DNA of 44,104 bases from NCBI GenBank assembly GCA_012034655.1, contig JAAUOZ010000022.1:1-44104 (forward strand), read 5' to 3'. Position numbers and translations under genes: made by a program. How positions within the stretch are numbered: the first letter of the stretch is position 1; the number at the start of each line of letters is the position of its first letter. The notes beneath the pieces are model-generated. The model ran no database searches and was not told where the DNA came from. It worked only from the letters and a program-made list of their open reading frames with translations. Positions 28,829 to 37,394 of the stretch are shown piece after piece. The stretch comes from Leptolyngbyaceae cyanobacterium CSU_1_3. GTDB lineage: Bacteria; Cyanobacteriota; Cyanobacteriia; Leptolyngbyales; Leptolyngbyaceae.

Positions 28829-30088
28829 ATGCCCACACCCAAAAACAGTCTGACCCGTTTTTTTGGTGAATATTTTATTTATCTGCTGCCTTCAGCATTT
28901 ATTGTTTACCTGGTTTTGGAGTCTTATCAAATTGATTTTCGTCCCTATTATGTTGCAGGCAAAGCAGTGCTATTTGGGTTAGATCCCTATTTAAATCACG
29001 TTAATAATTATCCAGAATTTTATACACCTATTAATGCCAATGTGTCTCCAGGGTCGGGATTTATCTATCCACCTTTTGCGTCTTTGCTATTTGCACCCTT
29101 GGCTTTGTTGCCTTATGTGAATGCAAAAGTTTATTACAGCGTAGCGATTTTGTTGATTTTGTGGCTGTTGTTGTTTGAGCTAGTTCGCTATAGTCGATTT
29201 GAAACAAAGGGTGATTCTTTGCTATTTGCAATGGGTAGTTTTCCAGTGTTTGCTAACTTTGAGAGAGGGCAAATCGATATTTTAGTTTGCTATCTAACGA
29301 TTCTCTCTTTTCTGGTTTATCAACGCCGTCAGCCTCAAGCTATTTCTGGGTTTCTTCTAGCGCTTGCCTGTTGTATTAAGCTGTTTCCTGGAATTGCAGT
29401 TTTCTACTACCTTTACAAACGAAATTATAAATTAGTTGCCTATACCTTTGGCTTCATGGGCATTCTATTTTTGGCTCCGATCGCTTACTTTGACACATCT
29501 GTTTATACAAACTATGGGAAGCGAATTATGCCCAAAATTTTTGGGGCATTAACCAGCCCAGTGGCCATTAGTACGCACGGTCAACAGGTGGTCGATCGAG
29601 TGGTCAAATCCTTCGATAGCAACGGCTTGAGAGTGACCCACGACTTTGTGCACGGGTATATGAATCCCTTTCTGAGAAACAACCTAGGAGGGTCGATCGT
29701 GGTGGGAGCGATCGCCTTTGCAGTGTTGCTATATTATTTGCGCCACAGTGCGATCGGGCATCAATTTTTCTCGGTGATGACTTCTATTTTTCTATTTAAT
29801 CCTCAAACCTGGATTATGGGATTGGTTTGGTATATTCCCTTCTTTGTTTATCTATTTAACAAAGCCAATCATCTAGGCAAGTTTGTGTTAGTTTTGCCCC
29901 TATTTATGCCACCCTTCACAAATAGTAATGGCATGTTAGCTTATGCGATCGTGCTGGCATTTGCGATCCCCAAATCAAGACATCGCCTACTAGACCCCTC
30001 CCTCAGCACAGAAATCCGCAATAATCCCCTCTCCCAGAGTGGGAGAATCGCTCTGGGAGAGGGGGTGAGGGGAATTGCAGGCATCTGA
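28829..30088 (+). CDS. GT87-type polyprenol-phosphate-dependent glycosyltransferase (DUF2029)
   Basis: The protein is about 419 residues from ATG 28829 and has around ten membrane helices. The pattern of a first-loop DFRPYYVAGKAVLFGLDPYL followed by GFIYPPFASLLFAPLALLP and FERGQIDILVCYL fits the GT87 family, which transfers mannose or related sugars from polyprenyl phosphate outside the cytoplasm. The frame opens earlier (28667) but the additional residues overlap the ilvC promoter and lack membrane character. The last 20 or so residues come from a palindromic repeat (30026-30064), so the natural C-terminus may have been extended by it. Confidence 0.85.
   Translation: MPTPKNSLTRFFGEYFIYLLPSAFIVYLVLESYQIDFRPYYVAGKAVLFGLDPYLNHVNNYPEFYTPINANVSPGSGFIYPPFASLLFAPLALLPYVNAKVYYSVAILLILWLLLFELVRYSRFETKGDSLLFAMGSFPVFANFERGQIDILVCYLTILSFLVYQRRQPQAISGFLLALACCIKLFPGIAVFYYLYKRNYKLVAYTFGFMGILFLAPIAYFDTSVYTNYGKRIMPKIFGALTSPVAISTHGQQVVDRVVKSFDSNGLRVTHDFVHGYMNPFLRNNLGGSIVVGAIAFAVLLYYLRHSAIGHQFFSVMTSIFLFNPQTWIMGLVWYIPFFVYLFNKANHLGKFVLVLPLFMPPFTNSNGMLAYAIVLAFAIPKSRHRLLDPSLSTEIRNNPLSQSGRIALGEGVRGIAGI
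30026..30064. repeat. Perfect 14-bp inverted repeat at the 3' end of the GT87 gene
   Basis: CCCCTCTCCCAGAG (30026-30039) and CTCTGGGAGAGGGG (30051-30064) are exact reverse complements with an 11-nt loop, followed by GTGAGGGG. The hairpin is within the last codons of the gene. Related GGGAGAGGGG-like segments occur at about 14186-14220 and 16855-16905. Confidence 0.9.
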
Positions 30089-30109
30089 CATTTATTTCAG
30101 TCTGTCTAC

Positions 30110-30897
30110 TTAGCTCGGTTGCAAACTGTCTACTAATGCCGAAATTGCTGAGGGAACTTGCTCTGCGCCCGTTTGGGTGGCGGCGATCAAAATCATGCCG
30201 ACATCGGTTGGTAGCTGACGAACTAAGATTGTGCCGCTCACTGGCTGGCTTTTGCTGGCGATCGTTAAGCTGCCCGTCCAGTCCATTTTGATGCCGCCTG
30301 GGATCGCTTGCCATTGTGCTGGCTGAAACCCCTCGCCCTGCTGAAAAGCCGTCTGAGCAATCTTCGCTAGGGCATCGTTGATGAAGGGCTGAGCCCCGTT
30401 TTGCAAGGCAAGTTGACTCTGCGATCGCACCAGCACCGTATACGCCAAACTGCCATCGGGCGACTCGATCAGCACCGATCCCGCCAGAGGGCTGACCACA
30501 AAATTTGCAAAATCGCTACCTTGAACCGTCCCTCTGGGTCTTTGTATTCACCACTCACGGGCAGAGGCGGCGCACTCGAAGCCGGCAAAACGGGAACCCC
30601 TGGAGCGATCGGGGCGATCGGGGCGATCGGGGAGATCGGAGTCGGCGCAACTAAAGGGGAAACCGGGAGTGACGGAACGGCTGGGGGCGAAGCAGAAGGA
30701 GCGATCGGGGAAACCGTTGGAATGGGAGCAACGGGAACCGCAGTCGGCGGAGTGGGAGGAGACGACGGCACAGAAGGGGAGGCGATCGTCGGCGGCTCTG
30801 CTTGGGCCAGCGTGCCTAACCCGGTGAAATATCCAAGGCTGGTCAGCGTTGCAAACGCCAGGAGCAAAAATCCAATCAGTTGACGATTCCATTTCAT
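30110..30897 (-). CDS. Exported proline-rich protein of unknown function; frame broken near 30518
   Basis: From ATG 30897 the protein has a Sec signal peptide (FLLLAFATLTSLGYFTGLGT, cleavage near LAQA). A region of about 90 residues very rich in Pro, Ala, Ser and Val follows, including SPIAPIAPIAPG. Then comes a folded domain starting GEYKDPEGRFKV. The first frame goes off soon after; the continuation FANFVVSPLAGSVLIESPDG to ALVDSLQPS is in the next frame. One added base within about 30514-30522 rejoins them into about 262 residues. The domain is not recognised. The gene starts 10 bp after the nucleoside-transporter stop, so the two are probably translationally coupled. Confidence 0.72.
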
Positions 30898-30907
30898 ACC
30901 AGATCTC

Positions 30908-32328
30908 CTACCGACCCAAAATTGATGGATTGTTCGAGCCGAAGACACCCGCGATGCAGCCAATCATCAGGGTGGCCAAAGTTGCCGCCCAGAGAGCCTT
31001 CCAGCCTAGCTCACTCAGGTCTTTGCGCCGCGAGGGAATCAGGCTGACAAACCCACCCACAAAAATGCCGACGGACGGCAGATGAGCAAACCCACAAAGC
31101 ACATAGCTGACGATCAGCAGGGAACGATCGCTGATGCTCCCTTGTTCAGACAACACCGCCAACTGCTGATAGACCGGGATTTCTGTCTCCAACAATCTGC
31201 GCCCAATCAACACCGACGCTTGCCAAATTTCATTCCAATTCAGCGAGATGCCCGTGAGAAAAGTCAGTGGCACAAACAGCGCACCTACAATATTTTGCAG
31301 CGTCACCACTTCAAAAATTAGACCAAGACGACGCAGGTAAAGATTATTACTTTGCGCCAGAGAAGCCAGGTTGCCAAAAAACAGATTGACCAACGCCACC
31401 AGTCCCAAGATGGCAATGAGCAGGGCAGCAATGGCGATCGCCAACCTCACCCCATCCAACGCGCCCGTAATCACGCTTTCCATCGCATTGGTTTTGGGCG
31501 TTGGGTCTTCTTCGGGTGGGGCGGGCAGACTGCCAAGGGTTTTGGGGGTTTCTGTTTCAGGGACGAGCAGTTTCGAGATCACAAAACAAGCCGGAATCGC
31601 CATAATCGATGCAGAAACGAGATGCCCGGTGATGTTGGGAAAAGTGGGGCGCAGCAGTTGGGCGTAGAGTGCCAAGACCGTCGAGGCGATGCTGCCGTAG
31701 CAGGAGGTCAAAATTGCACAGAGTTCGCTGCGGGTCATGTCTGCCAAAAGGGACGCACCACCAGTGCCGACTCGATGCCGACAAAAATATTCGTCGCTCC
31801 GCTCAATGCCTCAGCGCCACTCAGATTCATGGTGCGGCGAAAGAGTTTGGCGAACAGGTTGACGATCGGCTGAATCAGCTTGAGATTGTAAAACAGAGAC
31901 ATCAACGCCGAAAAGAAAATGACCGAAGGCAACGCCCGAAAGGCAAAAATGTAGCCCAAATTGAGACTATCGGGGCTGAGACGATCGCCAGCCACGGGCA
32001 CATAGGGCGGAGTCACGGCGCGGGCAATCCAGCGGCCAGCGAGCACAGGCCCCGGCACACTGGCAGGGTTGGGAACCAGCAAGGGGCCAAAAATGAATCG
32101 AGCGCCCGCTTCTGTGGCATCCAAAACAGCGTTGACGTTATCGTTGACCAACCTCACGATCGTGCGCGTCAGGGGAAAGGAGAACACCAACAATCCCAGT
32201 ACCAATTGCAGTGCTAGCCCCCAGATCACCACTTTCCAGGGAATGGTGCGCCGATTTTCGGAACCTAACCAGGCAATGCCGCAGAGGGCAAAAATTCCAA
32301 CAAAGGACAAAAGATTTAACCAGGTCAT
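30908..32328 (-). CDS. nupC: Concentrative nucleoside transporter (NupC/CNT family); frame broken at 31746-31749
   Basis: CNT proteins import nucleosides with Na+ or H+. The merged chain is about 473 residues with around ten helices. The N-terminal half holds the first helices (LLSFVGIFALCGIAWLG) and the core GAEALSGATNIFVGIESAL. The second frame begins with LADMTRSELCAILTSCYGSI and has GHLVSASIMAIPACFVISKL and LCGFAHLPSVGIFVGGFVSL. These are standard CNT signature blocks. Adding one T to the 4-base run at 31746-31749 gives VVRPFLADMTRSEL. The cyanobacterial member is unusual in its neighbours: it lies between a GT2 gene (1-bp gap) and a proline-rich exported protein. Confidence 0.92.
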
Positions 32329-32329
32329 T

Positions 32330-33228
32330 TTATCGATACCGACCGATCACATCGTTCAATCTGATTGTCAGCAAGTCTACCAGCATTCGGATCGAGTCTT
32401 GCACAAGATTCACTTTTGAGGGTTTTGCTGAGTGTTTGTCTGAGACTTTAGCAGGAATTTCTGAGATGGTATATCCTGCTTTTTTGGCCAGATAAATTAG
32501 CTCAACATCAAACGAAAACCCGGTTAATTCTTGTTTAGCAAAGAGCATTTTGGCAGCATGTTTTTGGAAGCCTTTTAGCCCTGCCTGCATATCGCTGTAA
32601 GAAAGATTGAGCAACTTGCGAGACAAAAAGTTATAGACTTTGCCCGCAATTTTGCGACTTAGTTTCAAGTCTTTGTGGTTTCCCAAAGTCAAGCTGCGGC
32701 AACCGATCGCCACTTCAGAATATTGCAGCTTTTCAATCAACAAATCTAAATGATCGAGGGAATAGGCTAAGTCGCTATCTAAGTAGCAAATATAGTCGCC
32801 TTCTGCGTAGTCAATTCCCCAGCGAATGGCCTGTCCTTTGCCAGCGCGAGGTTGGTAGGAGAGGAGTTGAATCTGTCGAGTTTTGGCTAAATGAATCCCA
32901 GCGGTGATGATTGATTTGGTGCGATCGGTTGACCCATCATCAACAAAATGAATTGATAGTTAGGATGTTCTTGAAGATAGGCTAAAACAGCGTGAACCAT
33001 TTTGTGGATGCAGGCTTGCTCGTTGTAGACTGGCAAAACCACTGAAACTTGCCTCGGAGCGATCGATTTTTCGACGATCGATGTAGCAACACGATAGGAG
33101 GGACGATCGGGCGCTTCATGCATCGAATGGTAGGTCGTCTTTAACCTGCGACGGCGAGTACCGCGCAAATGAATCAATTGAACCCAAGCTTCCAGGGGGT
33201 TCCATGTTCTTTTCATCCAAGCAACCAT
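32330..33228 (-). CDS. Family 2 glycosyltransferase, dolichyl/polyprenyl-phosphate sugar transferase type; frame broken near 32943
   Basis: The catalytic start is SVVLPVYNEQACIHKMVHAV. After the break, FILVDDGSTDRTKSIITAGI restores the nucleotide-binding DD motif, and YLDSDLAYSLDHLDLLIEKL gives the DxD. Then follow SRKLLNLSYSDMQAGLKGF and ELTGFSFDVELIYLAKKAGY, typical of DPM1/Alg5-like enzymes. The frame change is cured by one added base near 32943. There is no C-terminal membrane domain. The chain is about 300 residues; ATG 33228 is chosen, with GTG 33252 or ATG 33216 possible. The stop lies 1 bp before the nupC start. Confidence 0.87.
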
Positions 33229-33436
33229 CCTACCAATACGCCTCAACACCACAATTATTTGCTCTCAGGAGCACCTAGCCAATACGATACAAGCAAACGG
33301 AAGCAGGTGAAAGGGTCATCACAATTCCGATCAGGTCGCCTTGATTCGCTCAACAACAATTGCCCTTTCCAGGGGGATATTCTTTGCGATCGCAGATAAG
33401 TTACGACTTAAGAATTTAATTTTGTTTTGCGCGTTG

Positions 33437-33645
33437 CTACTTTTTCAAATCATTTAAGAACTCTGAAGCCGGGTCAACACCAGTCACCAAAAGAAAGTCC
33501 CTAGCTCGTGTACAAGCAACATAGAGAAGATGTCTTTCGGTGTTGTAAACGTCTTCAAGATCGGACTCGTCAGAAACACTCTCGATTCGCTCCTGTAGTG
33601 GTAGAACTTCGTCATCGCAAGCCATCACGACCACAGCGCAGAATC
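33437..33645 (-). pseudogene. C-terminal tail of a UvrD-family helicase (remnant)
   Basis: The 65 codons give AVVVMACDDEVLPLQERIES, then YNTERHLLYVACTRARDFLL and ASEFLNDL. This is helicase motif V-VI text, with the VACTRAR arginine finger. Nothing upstream in that frame continues a helicase, because at about 33640 the sequence changes to a methyltransferase fragment in another frame. The remaining tail cannot be functional. It is one of three remnants of what appears to be a single lost restriction locus. Confidence 0.85.
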
Positions 33646-33983
33646 CACCTTGCCATCTTTAACACCTCTACTGGTAGTAGACCATTGGAAATTAGAATTA
33701 AAGCGAATTCCATAGGGTGGATCAATGTAAATACACTGCACCTTTCCCCGTAGCCCTTCTCGCTCCGCCAAACTCGCCATCACCTGAAGGCTATCGCCCA
33801 AAATCATCCGATTCGTCCAGTTGGCATCGTGCTGATAAAACTCCGTACTCGTCGCATCCTTCGGCAACCCATTCAAATCAGCAAACAAATCAAACTGCTT
33901 GTCTTCCGTTTCCGTTGCGACTCATCATGGCTAAAGTTTTCGACTTTTTTAGAACCGTTAGATTTGGGTTGGCGTGGTGGCAT
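33625..33983 (-). pseudogene. N-terminal fragments of a site-specific DNA methyltransferase (remnant)
   Basis: An ATG at 33983 begins PPRQPKSNGSKKVENFSHDE, typical of the N-terminus of type III-like Mod proteins. It then joins a second piece in another frame: QFDLFADLNGLPKDATSTEF, TNRMILGDSLQVMASLAERE and CIYIDPPYGIRFNSNFQWST. The DPPY catalytic motif IV is present. The chain then ends in a stop where it meets the UvrD fragment. Compared with the intact family, tens of residues are missing inside and several hundred at the C-terminus, so it is dead by deletion. Confidence 0.85.
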
Positions 33984-34045
33984 ACAGAGTACTTTCGATA
34001 ACTAGGATTGAGAAGAAGACCGGAAAAACAGATTGATGAATTACG

Positions 34046-34699
34046 TTATCGAGGAATATCTTGGGCTTGCGGTTCTGAGCCACCCATCTCTTCCCCCTTT
34101 GGGTCATCGCCTACGAGTCGCTCGGCAAACTCAACATTCTCATACAGATCCGCTAAGGCAATTTCAACCTGCACGGTCGCCAGCATAACCTTCGACTCCA
34201 GACCGTTGTACTCCGTAAACAACCATTGATTCGCACTTTGCTTTACATACTGCTCCAAATGGGGCTGAGACTGATCGATCAAGAGATACTCCTGAAACGT
34301 CTCGATCGTCCGATATGCCGCAAACTTTTCACCCCGGTCATAAGCCTCAGTCGAATCAGACAACACTTCTGCAATCACGATCGGATTCATCACTGTGTCT
34401 TTACGTCCCGGTTTTAGCTCCACAGGTCGCGGCACAATCATCACGTCAGGATAAGTATAAATATTAGGCTCAGGAATCCACAATCGCTGATCAGCGAGAA
34501 ACAACTGATAAGGCTTGCGATGCAGCCCCAAGCTCAAAGCCACTGTCAAGGCCCGAATCAATTCATTATGAGTCGGCGTACCTCCTGTCATTTGAATAAT
34601 TTCTCCATTGCGGTATTCACTGCGAGTTTCTGACTTAACTTCTAGATCAAGATACTCATCGGGAGTATAGGTTTTAGTGGGTAAAGATGCGATCGTCAT
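34046..34699 (-). CDS. Uma2 family PD-(D/E)XK endonuclease-like protein
   Basis: The 217-residue protein is intact. Uma2 proteins are extremely numerous in cyanobacteria and have a restriction-endonuclease-like fold of unknown role. The usual opening TYTPDEYLDLEVKSETRSEY is followed by GTPTHNELIRALTVAL. The active-site region includes YPDVMIVP, IVIAEVLSDSTEAYDRGEKF and YRTIETFQEYLLID, with the acidic residues and Lys expected for the nuclease fold. The C-terminal Glu/Gly-rich tail is variable in the family. It sits between the two dead halves of the restriction locus, 16 bp from the restriction-enzyme remnant. Confidence 0.9.
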   Translation of the reverse strand: MTIASLPTKTYTPDEYLDLEVKSETRSEYRNGEIIQMTGGTPTHNELIRALTVALSLGLHRKPYQLFLADQRLWIPEPNIYTYPDVMIVPRPVELKPGRKDTVMNPIVIAEVLSDSTEAYDRGEKFAAYRTIETFQEYLLIDQSQPHLEQYVKQSANQWLFTEYNGLESKVMLATVQVEIALADLYENVEFAERLVGDDPKGEEMGGSEPQAQDIPR

Positions 34700-34715
34700 C
34701 GTAAATCTCTCCTAT

Positions 34716-35369
34716 TTATTTCGCTGCCTCTAAAATCAAACGCTCAACCACCTGATTAAATTCTGACTCAATTTCAAACACCGCACCTGCGGATGCGCAT
34801 CCGCCACCCGACAAAACTCCGCCTCCCAATCACCATCACACACGACCCAGTTAATTTGACATCGCCTTGGATCGGTCTACCATCGAGTTTCCTTCGAGGT
34901 TGTGAAACTGACATGGGCCGTTGAACCCGTGGGATTGTAAGCATCCAGAATCGCCTTAATCGGACGATCGCCCACCTGATCTTCATCGATCGCCGTCTTG
35001 ATACGATCGCCAATGTTGCAATAATCGTGCCGTCTCTGGAGTCACTCGCCAATCACTCGAATTTGGTAGTTGTCGCCAAATTGCAACCTGTTCTCGAATG
35101 CTATTAATGATTGGGGTCGGATCGTACTGCTGTATTTCTGTAGATAATCCGTCTCCATCAAAGAGAACGAGTTCCTTCTGGATGCCCCGACCCTGCCTCC
35201 GTTTCTTCGGTTTAGGAATTGGCGTAATAAACTCAGCACGCCGCCTTCTACCAACAATTTGATTGGTTGGCTGTCCATCTTCATCTAGCTCCCAATGTTG
35301 CAGTGGGCACTGGTAAGGTGAATTCAAAATGGGTCGATCGAAGAATTGTTCTGTAGGTGAAGCTGACAT
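34716..35369 (-). pseudogene. Internally deleted restriction endonuclease remnant (BPTD_3080-like)
   Basis: From ATG 35369 the N-terminal part reads ASPTEQFFDRPILNSPYQCP, RRRRAEFITPIPKPKKRRQG and PETARLLQHWR, which I recall from the BPTD_3080 type of large restriction enzymes. At 35004-35011 (CGATCGCC on the plus strand) it switches to a different frame with RIKTAIDEDQVGDRPIKAIL and DAYNPTGSTAHVSFTTSKET, text from far downstream in that family. The central helicase-nuclease region is gone. A TAG interrupts the C-terminal part after KETRW, and a further switch leads to FNQVVERLILEAAK ending at 34716. The family name is from memory; the deletion is clear from the two frames. Confidence 0.75.
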
Positions 35370-35563
35370 TACTTCGGTTTCCTCCGCCGATGCTACTGTG
35401 CTTTTTACTGAACCGCGTGAATATTCTGCCTCAATCCTCTTAACAACAGCCCGGACAGTTTTAAGTTGGCAACGGTAGAAGGATGGTTTCAGCCTTCGCC
35501 TCAAAAACTGTCCGGAGTATTGGTATTATCAAACCGCAGAATGCTATTAATCACTATCCAAAA

Positions 35564-37200
35564 TTACTTTTCATTCCTCATCTTCTGCCATTCTGATAGC
35601 GCCTCAGCATTAGAGGGTTGACCTTTTTGCAATAGTACGACTCCATCTTCTACCTGCAAAACTCCATACTCGCGAGTTGCCACCAGCTTGTCTAGCACAG
35701 GCACGATCGTTGCAAAACTGCTGCGTGCATCCTTAAAGGCTTTCTGATATTCCTGCAACTGCCAAAGATCAGCAACTGCATACTCAATTTGAATAATCCG
35801 ATTGCGATCGTCGCGAATCTGCAAAGCTGGCAGACGAATGATTGCTCGACGAGAAGACAACTGAGGAATTAAATGCGTGGTTGCCGAAACGCTAACATGA
35901 TTAGGAACATTACGAATTACATGGTTGATATGAGCCGCGTGCTCCCATTGGCGAGCGATCGGAACAAAAACCCACGGACGAATCGAATCGGGAATCATAA
36001 ACGACAAAGAACGATTGGGGTTGCTAACGATCGTTAACACAATTGACAACGCTAAACAGAATCCCCAAAAACGACGTACCCTTGGCGTAAAGACCGCTGG
36101 ATTGTTTGCCCACCAAAGAATCGCCCCATAGAAAACTCCGGGGACGACTGCCAGGGCATAGCGCAGATTGATCGCCAATGCTGACACTCCAGATTGAGCA
36201 AACAGCGACAAAAGTGGGAAGCCAGCCACCAGCCAAGCGGGAGCAGACATAGCAGGCACAAAAGCCAGAGGCAACCAGTGAGACAGTAGGTAGCCGACCC
36301 GGCGATCGACGGGAGTCAAAATGCTCGATAGAAGCGCAATCGGATTCGTAATCATGCCCCACAATACTTCTAGTGTAGTTGGGTCATCTCGATCGACAAA
36401 CTGCCGAAAGCGAACGGCCATATAAAGACGAGGATTATCCTCAGAAATCTGAGGCATAATCAAACTCGTCACGATCGCCACGTAGCTAAAACTCAGCAGA
36501 CACAACATGGCCCCTAGGCGCGGGTGTCTTCGGCTCACTAGCAGATAAACACCCACCCCAAACAGCATAATTCCCGCATCTTCACGAATGCCCAAAACCA
36601 AAATAGCTAATACCCAAAACCAGCGCCAGGACTGTTTTTCGAGCGCCAGCAACAAGCCAAACATAAACACTGGGATCTGACACTGCTCATAAAAATTAGC
36701 CAACGTCGGGCCAATTACAGCGATCGTGCATAGTAACTTCCCATGATCCATAGGGAAAGCTGTGGCGCTAGATAGTGTCTCGCCAAGGCATAGAGCAATA
36801 GTCCGCCGAGGGCCATCAACCCCACCTGCAAGACCACCAATGTTGCAGGATTGGGATACACAGCATACAACGGCAACCACAGTAAAAAATTTGGAACTAA
36901 ATGCTGCCCCAAATGCAAAAAATATACCGTAGGAATCACTCCATCCGCCATTGATGAAATGGAATTATTAGAAGTCAGCGAACTCTGAAAGAAACGTCCG
37001 TGCAGGCTATTCCAAAACACTTGATTAAACAGCCCTTGATCGTAGGATGTATAGAATGTGAAATAGCGATGCAGCGAAATCAGCAACACAATGCTAAAAA
37101 AAATCGCCGCCAGCCAATAGGCACGCTGTAAACCAGGATGGCGATCGTGAGGGGTCAAAGACTGCACAAAATCAGGAATTTTCAGAGAGGGCATCAGCAA
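35564..37200 (-). CDS. DUF2079 polytopic membrane protein; frame broken near 36729
   Basis: The merged chain is about 546 residues with around 11 membrane helices. The N-terminal region (YFTFYTSYDQGLFNQVFWNS) and HLGQHLVPNFLLWLPLYAVY match the DUF2079 family of glycosyltransferase-like (GT-C fold) proteins. The second frame adds FYEQCQIPVFMFGLLLALEK, LGIREDAGIMLFGVGVYLLV and a soluble C-terminal domain (about 390-546). One added base near 36729 gives SYYGTIAVIGPTLANFYEQ across the break. The sugar donor and acceptor are unknown. It starts at 37200 (or the second Met two codons later). Confidence 0.85.
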
Positions 37201-37394
37201 AGATGAGGATAGAGAGAGTTACGATCGAGCGATCGTCCCAAAAGATATCACGATCCTGAGCGCTTGGGGCCTGCCACCTCGCGATCGCAGATGTAGCCGT
37301 ACCCTAACCGTGGGAGCAGAATTGAGACAGGGCTTTCAAGCCTCCCACATTTTTTCTGTAATATCCTGGATTGATTCACCTACCGACTTTTCCC

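Noticed and set aside
31082..32217. Long plus-strand frames over nupC
   Set aside because: They are antisense to CNT membrane helices, with Arg/Gln-rich translations and no conserved features.
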